NCBI RefSeq assembly: GCF_013280595.1
Contig: NZ_JAAATY010000040.1
Coordinates: forward strand, 1-64,000
DNA: 64,000 bases
Reading direction: 5' to 3'
From: Kibdelosporangium persicum
GTDB lineage: Bacteria; Actinomycetota; Actinomycetes; Mycobacteriales; Pseudonocardiaceae
The translations under genes and the position numbers were made by a program. Of this stretch, positions 53,020 to 61,304 are shown in pieces (the first letter of the stretch is position 1; every line of letters starts with the position of its first letter). The notes beneath the pieces were generated by a model. That model was not told the origin of the DNA. It did not search any database and saw nothing but the letters and a program-made list of their open reading frames with translations.

Positions 53020-54228
53020 GCCGTGGCTCTCCTGGCCGGTTGCGGCGCGTCCGAACCCGCGGACGGCGGCCCGGTCACGGTCGACGTCTGGTTGATGCGC
53101 GACAGCACCACCGACGACTTCACGGCCCGGTTCAAGGAAGACTTCGAGAAGAACAACCCAGGTGTCCGGCTCGACATCCAGATCCAGGAGTGGGACGGCA
53201 TCGGGCCCAGGGTGGTCAGTGCCCTGGCCGGCAACGACGCCCCTGACGTGATCGAGGTGGGCAACACGCAGGTCGCCCAGTACGCCGCCAGTGGCGGCCT
53301 GACCGACCTGACGTCCAAGGTGGACGACCTGGCCGGCCGGGACTGGATCCCCGGCCTGCGCGATCCGGGAGCGCTCGACGGCAAGCAGTACGGCATCCCG
53401 TACTACGCGGCGAACCGCGTGGTGATCTACCGCAAGGACCTGTTCGAGCAGGCCGGGGTGACGCCGCCGAAGACGCGTGCCGAGTGGCTCGCGGCGACCG
53501 AGAAGCTCAACCAGGGCGCCGTCCAGGGCATCTACCTGCCTGGGCAGATGTGGTACGCGCTGGCCGGATTCATCTGGGACGAGGGCGGTGACCTGGCGGT
53601 CCGCGACGGAACCGGCTGGAAAGGCGCGCTGGCGACCCCGCAGGCGCTGGCCGGCGCGGACTTCTACAAGCGATTACAGGCACTGGGCAAGGGGCCGAAG
53701 GACTCCGACGAGGCCAAGCCGCAGCAGTCCGACGTCTTCGCAGGCGGGGAAGTGGCGCAGATGATCGCGGTGCCCGGCGCGGCCAAGCTGATCACCAAGG
53801 CCAATCCGGCACTGGCGGACAAGCTCGGCTTCTTCCCGATCCCCGGGAAGACCGCCGACCTGCCGGGCGCGGTGTTCACCGGTGGTTCCGACCTGATCAT
53901 CCCGGTGGCGGCGGCGCAGCAGGAGGAGGCTTACCAGGTGGTCAAGTCCCTCACCGGGCAGAAGTGGCAGACCGAGCTGGCCAGGACGATGAACTACGTC
54001 CCCAACCGCACGTCCCTGGCGCAGGCCGCGACCGACCCGGGCGCTCAGGCGATGGCCGCCGGGGCGCGAAACGGCCACGGCACCCCGAACTCACCGAACT
54101 GGGCCGCGGTGGAGGCCCGTAACCCGATCAAGGACTACCTGACCAAGATGCTCACCGGGGCCGATCCGGCGACCGCGGCACGGGAGGCGGACGCGGTGAT
54201 CACCGCGGCGCTGAACACCGGGAGATGA
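52993..54228 (+). CDS. ABC transporter sugar-binding lipoprotein
   Basis: A 411-aa family 1 (sugar) solute-binding protein. The signal MRLPIGQLVAVALLAGCGAS ends in an LAGC lipobox. Typical features: VDVWLMRDSTTDDFTARFKEDFEKNNPGVRLD, PDVIEVGNTQVAQYAASGGLTDLT, and YGIPYYAANRVVIYRKDLFEQAG. It delivers an oligosaccharide to the two permeases that follow, and the GH20 enzyme in the same operon points to beta-linked N-acetylglucosamine oligomers. GTG 52993. Regulator-type sites surround the start codon. Confidence 0.92.
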   Translation: MRLPIGQLVAVALLAGCGASEPADGGPVTVDVWLMRDSTTDDFTARFKEDFEKNNPGVRLDIQIQEWDGIGPRVVSALAGNDAPDVIEVGNTQVAQYAASGGLTDLTSKVDDLAGRDWIPGLRDPGALDGKQYGIPYYAANRVVIYRKDLFEQAGVTPPKTRAEWLAATEKLNQGAVQGIYLPGQMWYALAGFIWDEGGDLAVRDGTGWKGALATPQALAGADFYKRLQALGKGPKDSDEAKPQQSDVFAGGEVAQMIAVPGAAKLITKANPALADKLGFFPIPGKTADLPGAVFTGGSDLIIPVAAAQQEEAYQVVKSLTGQKWQTELARTMNYVPNRTSLAQAATDPGAQAMAAGARNGHGTPNSPNWAAVEARNPIKDYLTKMLTGADPATAAREADAVITAALNTGR

Positions 54229-55160
54229 CGGCCCTGCGGACCGGGCCCGCACTCGAGGTCCCGCCAGTACCCCGAGCGCGGGCCCGCCGGATCACGATCT
54301 GGCCGTACCTGCTGGTCGCCCCGACTGTCCTGGCGACCGCGTATCTCCTGGTTTATCCGCTGGTGCGCAACGTCGTCATGTCGCTGCAGCGGTTCGGCGT
54401 CGGCGAGCTGATCAGGGGCGGAGCGGACTTCGTGTGGTTCGCGAACTACGTCGAGATCCTCGCCGACCCGCAGTTCTGGGCCGTGGTGCGGCGCACGTTC
54501 GTGTTCACCGTCGTCAACGTCGTGCTGATCATGGTGTTGTCCACGGCGGTGGCGTTGTTGCTGACGGGTTTGGGCAGGTGGGCGCGTCTGATGGTGATGG
54601 GCGGGCTCGTGCTGACCTGGGCCATGCCGATCATCGCCGCGACCACGGTGTTCCAGTGGCTGTTCGCGTCGCAGCTCGGACTGGTCAACTGGGTGCTGGT
54701 CCGGCTGGGCTTCGACCAGTTCGAGGGCTACACGTGGTTCGCCAGCGGCACCGCCACGTTCGGGATTCTGGTCGCGCTGATCGTGTGGCAGTCCGTGCCG
54801 TTCGCGGCGCTCGTGCTGTACGCGGCGATGACCACGGTCCCCGCCGAGCTCTACGAGTCGGCGAAGATCGACGGCGCGAGCGGGACACGGATGTTCCTGT
54901 CGATCACGGTGCCCGTGCTGCGGCCGATGTTCGGGCTGGTGCTGTGCCTCGAGGTCATCTGGGTGTTCAAGGCGTTCGTGCAGATCTGGGCGATCAGCCA
55001 GGGCGGGCCGGGCGAAGCGACCACCACCTTGCCGGTGTACGCCTTCCAGGTCGCCCAGGCGTTGCATAGGTTCGACCTGGGAGCGGCCATCTCGACGGTG
55101 ACCGTGCTGATGCTGACGGTCGTCCTGCTGGCGTACGTCCGGACGGAGAAAGCCAGGTGA
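54225..55160 (+). CDS. Sugar ABC transporter permease (MalF/NgcF type)
   Basis: A 311-aa permease with six transmembrane helices (first: ITIWPYLLVAPTVLATAYLLVYPLV). The EAA loop reads ELYESAKIDGASGTRMFLSITVPVL, the docking site for the ATPase. ATG 54225 overlaps the binding-protein stop codon. No ATPase gene belongs to the operon; carbohydrate importers of this class in actinomycetes generally share a genome-encoded MsiK-type ATPase. Confidence 0.93.
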   Translation: MTALRTGPALEVPPVPRARARRITIWPYLLVAPTVLATAYLLVYPLVRNVVMSLQRFGVGELIRGGADFVWFANYVEILADPQFWAVVRRTFVFTVVNVVLIMVLSTAVALLLTGLGRWARLMVMGGLVLTWAMPIIAATTVFQWLFASQLGLVNWVLVRLGFDQFEGYTWFASGTATFGILVALIVWQSVPFAALVLYAAMTTVPAELYESAKIDGASGTRMFLSITVPVLRPMFGLVLCLEVIWVFKAFVQIWAISQGGPGEATTTLPVYAFQVAQALHRFDLGAAISTVTVLMLTVVLLAYVRTEKAR

Positions 55161-55963
55161 CCAAACGGTTTCTCGCTTTGATCGTCTTCTCGGTGTCGGT
55201 GTTCCCGGTGTACTGGATGGTGCTGACGGCGTTCAAACCGACCAGGGAGATCCAGTCGGCCACGCCGGCGTTCTGGCCGTCGTTCACCCTGGAGCACTTC
55301 GGGACGGCCGTGTCGGCCGCCGGATTCTGGTCGTTCTGGCGCAACAGCCTGCTGGTGGCCGTCGGCGGCGTGCTGTTGTCGCTGGTCGTGGCGTCACTCG
55401 CGGCGTTCGCGGTCGCCAGGATGCGGTGGAAGGGCCGCAAAGCCTTCATCCTGATGATCTTCGTCGCGCAGATGACGCCGTGGGAGGCGTTGCTGATCCC
55501 GATGTACGTGATCGCCCGCGACACCGACATGCTCGACAAGCTGTCCATGCTCACGCTGATCTACTTCATGATCACCCTGCCGTTCACCGTGGTCACCCTG
55601 CGCGGGTTCATCGAGGCGATCCCCGCCGAGCTGGAGGAGGCCGCGCTGGTCGACGGCGCGAGCAGGATCACCGCGTTCCGCAGGGTGGTCTTCCCGCTGC
55701 TGGCGCCGGGCCTGTTGGCCACGTCGCTGTTCGGCTTCATCACGGCGTGGAACGAGTTCGCGTTCGCCAACCTGTTGATCATCAAGGACCTCGACGACCG
55801 CACCCTGCCGGTGTGGCTGTCGTCGTTCAGCAGCACGTTCGGAACCGACTGGGGTGCGACGATGGCCGCGGCCACGCTGTTCATGCTGCCGGTACTGGTG
55901 GTTTTCCTCATTCTCCAAGGCCGGGTCACGGCCGGGATCACCGCGGGCGCGGTCAAGGGGTGA
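55157..55963 (+). CDS. Sugar ABC transporter permease (MalG/NgcG type)
   Basis: A 268-aa partner permease with six helices. The conserved features are PVYWMVLTAFKPTREI after helix 1 and the EAA loop ELEEAALVDGASRITAFRRVVFPLLAPG. GTG 55157 overlaps the preceding stop codon (GTGA), and its own TGA shares a base with the GH20 start codon. Forms the channel with the MalF-type subunit. Confidence 0.93.
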   Translation: MTKRFLALIVFSVSVFPVYWMVLTAFKPTREIQSATPAFWPSFTLEHFGTAVSAAGFWSFWRNSLLVAVGGVLLSLVVASLAAFAVARMRWKGRKAFILMIFVAQMTPWEALLIPMYVIARDTDMLDKLSMLTLIYFMITLPFTVVTLRGFIEAIPAELEEAALVDGASRITAFRRVVFPLLAPGLLATSLFGFITAWNEFAFANLLIIKDLDDRTLPVWLSSFSSTFGTDWGATMAAATLFMLPVLVVFLILQGRVTAGITAGAVKG

Positions 55964-57468
55964 TGTCGATGCTGATTCCACGTCCACACCGGATGATCAC
56001 CCGGCCAGGACACTTCACTGTGGACTCGGAGACCGCCATCCGGGCGGGACAGGGCACTGAACCGGCCGCGGAACTCCTCCGCGAGCACATCGCGGGCACA
56101 GCCGGCCTGTCGCCGAGGATCGTGCCCAGCGGCACGATCACGCTCGCACTGGATCCCCGGCTGACCGGGATGGGCGAGGAAGGGTACTCGCTGATCGTCA
56201 GCCGGCAGGCCGTCGTGCTGCGGGCGGCCCGCAATCCCGGTCTGCTGCACGGGATCCAGTCGCTCCGTCAGTTGCTGATGACCTCGGGGGGAAGTCACAT
56301 CCCGTGTGTGGACATCAGCGACCGGCCGCGGTTCGCCTGGCGTGGCGCGATGATCGACGTGGCCCGGCACTTCATGCCCGTGGATTTCCTGCGCAAGTTC
56401 GTCGATCTGCTGGCGCTGCACAAACTCAACGTGCTGCACCTGCACCTGACCGACGATCAGGGCTGGCGGATGCCGGTCCGCCGGTACCCCGCGTTGACCG
56501 AAACCGGTGCCTGGCGGCCGGAAAGCATGATCGGTCCGGCCGGGAGCACCAGGTTCGACGGCACACCGCACGGCGGCGCGTACACCCGTCGTGAACTCGA
56601 GGACCTTGTGCGGTACGCGAGTGATCGCGGAATCACGATCATGCCCGAGATCGAGATGCCGGGACATGCGCGAGCGGCCTTGGCGGCGTATCCTGAACTC
56701 GGGAACTTCCCGGACCGCGAACTGGGCGTGTGGACCGGGTGGGGTGTGTCGGACGCGATCTTCGGCGTCCAGGAATCGACGCTGGACTTCTGCCGTGAGG
56801 TGCTGGCCGAGGTGATGGAGATCTTTCCGTCACCACGGATCCACATCGGCGGCGACGAGTGCCCGATTGTCGAATGGGAGCGCAGTCCTGTCGCGCGGCA
56901 ACGGATCGCGGCCGAAGGACTGGCCGGAGCGAGCGAGCTGCGCGGCTGGTTCCTTGGCCAGATCAGCCGGTTCCTGGTGCGGCACGGCAGACAACCGGTG
57001 TGCTGGGACGACGGTGACCACAGTGGGAGCCTGCCCGCGGAGGCGACGGTGATGGCGTGGCGCGATGCCGAACACGGGTTGGCTGCGGCACAACGTGGGC
57101 ATCAGGTCGTGATGACGCCGTGGCGGTCGACGTATCTCGACTATCCCCAAGCCGCGCACGGTGAACCGCCGGGACAGCCCACGGGCATCGTCACCCTGGA
57201 AGACGTGTACCGTCAGGAGATTCTGCCGTCCACTTGGGATTCCGAGTTGTCGGGTGCGGTACTCGGTACGCAGGGTCAGGTGTGGACGGAGTTCGCGGCG
57301 ACAGCCGAAGCGGTGGAGTACCTGGCGTTTCCCAGGTTGTGCGCGCTCGCCGAGAACGCGTGGTCGGGACAGTGGCCGGACTTCGCGGACCGGTTGGCAC
57401 AGCACGAAAGCAGGCTGAAGGAACTCGGGGTGAACTATCGTCCTAGCCTGAGGTATGATCGAACGTGA
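55963..57468 (+). CDS. Beta-N-acetylhexosaminidase, GH20
   Basis: A 501-aa glycoside hydrolase family 20 enzyme that removes terminal beta-linked GlcNAc or GalNAc by substrate-assisted catalysis. An N-terminal GH20b-like domain (residues about 1-115) precedes the barrel. The catalytic pair Asp298-Glu299 is in HIGGDECP; LNVLHLHLTDDQGWRM, MPEIEMPGHARA and GTQGQVWTE are further family blocks. There is no signal peptide, so it acts inside the cell on imported chito-oligosaccharides, in step with the ABC importer. Its 3' end overlaps the convergent GntR gene by 26 bp. Confidence 0.95.
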   Translation: MSMLIPRPHRMITRPGHFTVDSETAIRAGQGTEPAAELLREHIAGTAGLSPRIVPSGTITLALDPRLTGMGEEGYSLIVSRQAVVLRAARNPGLLHGIQSLRQLLMTSGGSHIPCVDISDRPRFAWRGAMIDVARHFMPVDFLRKFVDLLALHKLNVLHLHLTDDQGWRMPVRRYPALTETGAWRPESMIGPAGSTRFDGTPHGGAYTRRELEDLVRYASDRGITIMPEIEMPGHARAALAAYPELGNFPDRELGVWTGWGVSDAIFGVQESTLDFCREVLAEVMEIFPSPRIHIGGDECPIVEWERSPVARQRIAAEGLAGASELRGWFLGQISRFLVRHGRQPVCWDDGDHSGSLPAEATVMAWRDAEHGLAAAQRGHQVVMTPWRSTYLDYPQAAHGEPPGQPTGIVTLEDVYRQEILPSTWDSELSGAVLGTQGQVWTEFAATAEAVEYLAFPRLCALAENAWSGQWPDFADRLAQHESRLKELGVNYRPSLRYDRT

Positions 57469-58153
57469 GGTGGGTGGTGATGCGGTACCGGTCCCCGCGA
57501 TAGATCGACCGGGTGTACTCGATCACGCGATCGGTTGTGTCCTTCGTGGTGCGCTCGAAGAGCAGTGCCGGCGCGTGCAGCGGCACGCCGAGCAGCTCCG
57601 ACTCCGTCGGGTCGGTGACCGTCGGTTCGGTCGTCTGCACGGCCTTGCTCGCGACAACTTCATATCGGATGCGCAGCAGTTCGTACAGCGAGCCGGACTC
57701 GAAGTCCGAGGGGGCGATCTCGGGCACGAGTTCGGCGGGCAACAAGATCCGCTCGATCGCCATGGGGTTGTCGTCGACGATGCGGACCCTCGTGACGGAC
57801 AACAGCTCTGTGCTCGGTGAGACCTGCAGGCGCTGACCGAGCCGGGCGCCCGCGACCTGGGTGGTGAACTCGACGACGCGGCTGAACCACGTGCCGTCCG
57901 CGGGTGGCGCGTTGAACTCCCCGGTCGGCATCGGCGTCAGCTCCTGGGAGATCTTGCGCGCGCCGGTGAACGTGCCGCGGCCGTGCTCCCGGACCAACAG
58001 GCCGTCCTTGGCCAGGTCGCTCATCGCGGCCCGGAGCGTCGGCCGGGACACGCCCAGTTCCTCGCTGAGATTTCGCTCGGACGGCAGGACTTCGCCCGGC
58101 TGCCGAGAGTTGATCAACTGACGCAGCCGTTCGCGCACCTCTGCCCGCTTCAC
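57443..58153 (-). CDS. GntR/HutC-family regulator (DasR/NagR-like)
   Basis: A 236-aa regulator with an N-terminal winged helix (PGEVLPSERNLSEELGVSRPTLRAAMSDLAKDGLLVREHG) and a C-terminal UTRA effector domain (from about residue 85; ERILLPAELVPEI, LLFERTTKDTTDRVIEYTRSIYRGDRY). UTRA members DasR and NagR/YvoA bind phosphorylated glucosamine derivatives and repress GlcNAc uptake genes. GTG 58153 (AAGGGAG ahead) is favoured over a longer reading to 58204. The gene lies convergent to the GH20 gene with a 26-bp overlap and diverges from the GH16-like gene, so it is probably the local regulator of chitin-sugar use. Confidence 0.92.
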   Translation of the reverse strand: MKRAEVRERLRQLINSRQPGEVLPSERNLSEELGVSRPTLRAAMSDLAKDGLLVREHGRGTFTGARKISQELTPMPTGEFNAPPADGTWFSRVVEFTTQVAGARLGQRLQVSPSTELLSVTRVRIVDDNPMAIERILLPAELVPEIAPSDFESGSLYELLRIRYEVVASKAVQTTEPTVTDPTESELLGVPLHAPALLFERTTKDTTDRVIEYTRSIYRGDRYRITTHLTFDHTSG

Positions 58154-58197
58154 CGACCGCTCCCTTCGCCGACCCCGACGGCCAAGGGTATCAACGT

Positions 58198-58295
58198 GGA
58201 CCAATAACTGACCACTGGATGGCGGTTCTAGCAGCGAAGGGAGATATTCCGTTTACCTCTTGACAACGTTGCCCGGGAGGTGGAGTTTACCAGTT
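58198..58295. promoter_or_regulatory. Regulator sites between the GntR and GH16-like genes
   Basis: On the minus strand, TGGTC occurs twice 11 bp apart (within 58198-58218, bordered by GGACCAATAAC and TGACCACTGG on the plus strand). On the plus strand, GTTTACC occurs at 58251 and again in GTTTACCAGTT at 58285-58295, the latter nearly identical to 52996-53006 at the start of the ABC operon. These shared words suggest that one regulator controls both transcription units. Confidence 0.45.
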
Positions 58296-58344
58296 ACGGC
58301 CGGCCGGCTCTCTGCGAGGTTCCCTGCTACTCGAGGAAGAACCC

Positions 58345-59469
58345 ATGTCCGGATCAAGAATCACCGCGGTGGTCGTGGCGCTGATCGCCATGCTCACCCC
58401 CGCGGCCGCGACGGCCTCGCCTCAGGCGAGTGCCGCGTGCGGCGAACTGTTCGACGACTTCCACTACACATCGCACACCGACCCGGCATTGTCCGCGCAC
58501 GGCTGGTCCGCGCGGTCGAACGCCGGTGGCCCCGGTGTTCCCGGTGCCAGATGGGCGCCGGAGAAAATCACGTTCCCGACCGTCGACGGTGACAAGGCCG
58601 CACAACTGGCGTCGTCGACCGACGGCACTGCGAGCGGCACGACCCACACGGAGTTGCTGCAGAACCAGATGCGGTTCTTCGAAGGCACGTACGCGGCCCG
58701 GATCAAGTTCTCGGACGCGCCGGTCAGCGGTCCCGACGGCGACCGGATCAACCAGACGTTCTTCACCATCAGCCCGCTCCGGTACGACAACGACCCCCTG
58801 TACAGCGAACTGGACTTCGCCGAGTACCTGCCCAACGGCGGATGGGGTGAACCGACGTGGCCGGTCAACTTCCACACCTCGTGGCACACCTACCAGCTCG
58901 AACCCTGGGTGTCGAAGAACAAGTACGACAAGCAGGTCCGGAGCATGGCGGGGTGGCACACGATCGCGGCCACGGTGTCCGGCGGCCACGTGAAGTACTA
59001 CGTGGACGGTCAGCTGACCGGGGACCACAGCACGATCTTCGTCGACGGCAAGGAGTTGAGCGTCTACCCGCGGCAGATGATGTCGCTCAACTTCAACCAC
59101 TGGTTCATCGACCTCACCCAGCACAGCGGCGGGCTGAGCACGTACCACGAGCAGATCGACTGGGTGTACTACGCCAAGAACCGTGTTCTGACTCCCGCTG
59201 AGGCCTCGGCTCAGGCGTCGTCGTTCCGTAGTTCCGGCGTGCGGTTCAAGGACGACCTCGTCGGCAACTGCGGTACGCCGCCGACCGACCCGCCGCCCAC
59301 CAACCCACCCGACTGCACCAACGCCCCGAACTGGCAATGGGCCACGGCGTACCTGGAGAACCAGCGCGTCAAGCACAACGGACGGCTATGGCGTGCCCGT
59401 TGGTGGACTCAGGGCTCCGAGCCCGGACTGACCGCGCAGTGGGAGAACCTGGGCCCCTGTTCGACGTGA
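58345..59469 (+). CDS. Secreted GH16-like glycoside hydrolase with C-terminal chitin-binding-type module
   Basis: A 374-aa exported protein. The signal peptide (ITAVVVALIAMLTPAAATA) is followed by a beta-jelly-roll domain (residues about 35-270) with the GH16-like catalytic signature SELDFAEYL, where Glu155, Asp157 and Glu160 fit the E-x-D-x-x-E pattern. A proline/threonine linker (PPTDPPPTNPPD) leads to a compact module (WQWATAYLENQRVKHNGRLWRARWWTQGSEPG) typical of CBM5/12 chitin/cellulose binding. ATG 58345. It likely cuts an extracellular beta-glucan or chitin-associated polymer, providing sugars for the adjacent importer. A non-hydrolytic or lyase activity cannot be excluded. Confidence 0.88.
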   Translation: MSGSRITAVVVALIAMLTPAAATASPQASAACGELFDDFHYTSHTDPALSAHGWSARSNAGGPGVPGARWAPEKITFPTVDGDKAAQLASSTDGTASGTTHTELLQNQMRFFEGTYAARIKFSDAPVSGPDGDRINQTFFTISPLRYDNDPLYSELDFAEYLPNGGWGEPTWPVNFHTSWHTYQLEPWVSKNKYDKQVRSMAGWHTIAATVSGGHVKYYVDGQLTGDHSTIFVDGKELSVYPRQMMSLNFNHWFIDLTQHSGGLSTYHEQIDWVYYAKNRVLTPAEASAQASSFRSSGVRFKDDLVGNCGTPPTDPPPTNPPDCTNAPNWQWATAYLENQRVKHNGRLWRARWWTQGSEPGLTAQWENLGPCST

Positions 59470-59477
59470 TTCCCAGG

Positions 59478-59539
59478 CGTGGCAGCCAGTCGCGGGGCGA
59501 ACGACAACGTTTCCCGCCTGCCCCGCGCTGGCTGCCACG
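59478..59539 (+). terminator. Large stem-loop terminator after the GH16-like gene
   Basis: CGTGGCAGCCAG (59478-59489) pairs with CTGGCTGCCACG (59528-59539), and inside it CGCGGGGC (59491-59498) pairs with GCCCCGCG (59520-59527): 20 bp of stem with one bulged T and a 21-nt loop, 9 bp past the stop codon. Confidence 0.9.
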
Positions 59540-59591
59540 TCGGTCAGGACCGTGGCCCGCTTTCCGTGCCTCGTCGAGATTCCGCTGGTCG

Positions 59592-59948
59592 CTATGCCGA
59601 GACGTCCGACTTCAGGCCTCGGGCCAGCCGTAGCAACGCTTCACGCAGACGGGTGGGCATTTCTCCTTGGCGGACATGGGTTTCACAGAGCCACATCAGT
59701 TCGGCGACGTTGTAGGCCGTGGCGGGAGCGACCGCGGTCAGATAGTCGGCCGTGTGTGGCGCCCACAAGCCTGTGAGCACAGCGACTTCATGGTCCTCGC
59801 GGCCGCGCAGACGGATCAACGCGCCCTCCGGTACGGCGCGCCACACGCCGGGAGCGGCTTTACGGCCCAGTTCACGTAACCAGTCGGATGCCGCCCGGAT
59901 CTCGTCAGCCGCTTGCCTGCTCTCGCGATCGAACACATGTTCGATCAT
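59592..59948 (-). CDS. Hypothetical protein
   Basis: A 118-aa soluble protein, mostly helical, rich in Arg, Glu and Ala (MIEHVFDRESRQAADEIRAASDWLRELGRKAAPG). It has a central segment with beta character (GALIRLRGREDHEVAVLTGLW) and a C-terminal helix pair (YNVAELMWLCETHVRQGEMP). No family recognised. ATG 59948; no good ribosome binding site is visible, but codon bias is that of a real gene. It stands 59 bp downstream of the small membrane protein gene on the same strand and may share its transcript. Confidence 0.6.
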   Translation of the reverse strand: MIEHVFDRESRQAADEIRAASDWLRELGRKAAPGVWRAVPEGALIRLRGREDHEVAVLTGLWAPHTADYLTAVAPATAYNVAELMWLCETHVRQGEMPTRLREALLRLARGLKSDVSA

Positions 59949-60007
59949 TGGGGGTCAATGGCGCCCTGGGCAAATCGCCGTAACCCCTTCGGGGGAGAAA
60001 TGGCTGC

Positions 60008-60361
60008 TCAGCGGCTCAGGCGTGCGAACACGGTGGTGCCGCCGCTCGCGAGGCCGGTGGCGGCCAGCGCGATGATCGTGAACAGGCCGGCGGTTTCGAC
60101 GGACGCCTCGTCGAGCACGAGCGATCCGGAACGGCCGACGATGAAGCCTGCGTAGAGCAACCAGCACTGCACGCAGGTGGCGAGCGCGCCGATGACGGTG
60201 GTGATCGCCGAGACGGCGGCGACGGCCAGGGCGAGGGCGAACAGGCCGATCTCGTGGTGCGTTGTGGCGCCGGCCAGCGAGGCGATCAGACTGGCCATGA
60301 TGCCTGCCGCGAAGCCCGCCGCGGATCCCAGGGAACCGGGGATCCTCGGCCATCTGGTCAT
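60008..60361 (-). CDS. Small membrane protein, unknown function
   Basis: A 117-aa protein with four hydrophobic helices in a row (residues about 10-32, 40-62, 65-85 and 93-112; for example GFAAGIMASLIASLAG and LFALALAVAAVSAITTVIGAL). One cysteine lies in ALATCVQCWLLYAG, a CxxC-like pair. ATG 60361 with GAGGTG upstream is preferred over ATG 60379. No family recognised. It diverges from the peroxiredoxin gene. Confidence 0.7.
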   Translation of the reverse strand: MTRWPRIPGSLGSAAGFAAGIMASLIASLAGATTHHEIGLFALALAVAAVSAITTVIGALATCVQCWLLYAGFIVGRSGSLVLDEASVETAGLFTIIALAATGLASGGTTVFARLSR

Positions 60362-60565
60362 GTCCTTGGCACCTCTCACTCATCGATTGACTCACGGTGA
60401 TCGGCCGATGGCGCCTCGCGATGGCGAGGTTCTGACGCGTTCGGGATGTTCCTTTATGGCGTCCTGATGCCACCGGCGGAAGTCCTGGCATCGAGAACTA
60501 CCCGATCGTGTGAGCGAGGACCCGGTTACGCTGGGTTCGTAGCGCTGGACTAGGAGGAGACTCGG

Positions 60566-61030
60566 ATGAGCGTGGCCGTCGGTGACGTGGTGGAGGACTT
60601 CGAGCTGCCGGACGCGACCGGCACCCCGCGACGGCTGACGGAGTTCCTGGACAAGGGCCCGGTCGTGTTGTTCTTCTACCCGGCGGCGATGACCCGCGGC
60701 TGCACCATGGAGTCCTGCCATTTCCGCGACCTCGCCGCGGAATTCGCGCAGTACAACGCCCAACGGGTCGGCGTCAGCGCGGACTCGGTGGAGAAACAGC
60801 GCGAATTCTCCGACACGCACGGCTTCGACTACCCCCTGCTGTCCGACCCGGACAGTGCGGTCGCCGCACGGTTCGGCGTCCGCCGCAAGCTCGGCTTCGG
60901 CCCGCTGAAGAACCGCCGGATGACCTTCGTGATCGACACGAACCGCAAGGTGCTCGCGGTGATCCACTCCGAGCTCGACATGAACGGCCACGCCGACCGC
61001 GCCCTGGAAACCCTCGCCGCCCAGCACTGA
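60566..61030 (+). CDS. bcp: Thioredoxin-dependent peroxiredoxin, BCP type
   Basis: A 154-aa thiol peroxidase that reduces hydrogen peroxide and organic hydroperoxides. The peroxidatic cysteine is Cys46 and the resolving cysteine Cys51 (TRGCTMESCHFRD), the five-residue spacing of atypical 2-Cys BCP/PrxQ enzymes. The VVLFFYPAAMTRGCT context replaces the more usual YPKDDTPGCT, and the conserved Arg is in RRMTFVIDTNRKV. ATG 60566 has an AGGAGGAG site. No signal peptide: cytosolic. Confidence 0.94.
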   Translation: MSVAVGDVVEDFELPDATGTPRRLTEFLDKGPVVLFFYPAAMTRGCTMESCHFRDLAAEFAQYNAQRVGVSADSVEKQREFSDTHGFDYPLLSDPDSAVAARFGVRRKLGFGPLKNRRMTFVIDTNRKVLAVIHSELDMNGHADRALETLAAQH

Positions 61031-61304
61031 TCGCCCAGCCGGCTTTTCGCTGCCCGACCTGGCGGAGACCGTACGAACGGTCCGTTCGCCAATCTGGTTG
61101 TCCACAGGCGCCCGATTTCCCTTCCGCGCCAAGCCATCGCCGGTAGACTGGGTCCGGGGTCGCCCCCCGGGAGTGGTGGGGGATGCTTGGGGGCGTTGTG
61201 ATGGTGGGAATGTGGTCTGGGCTGGCTGGGTGCGGTCGATGTACCCATGACGGGGGTGCGGGTCTGGGGCGTCGGCGAGCGCGGAAGACCGCTTCGGGTG
61301 GCGG
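61031..61304. other. Convergent intergenic region with an orphan dyad
   Basis: 274 bp between the convergent peroxiredoxin and BTAD regulator genes, with no gene. It contains CGAACGG-T-CCGTTCG (61074-61088), a perfect odd palindrome of TetR-operator form, although no promoter is needed here. No strong terminator hairpin is present. Confidence 0.5.
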
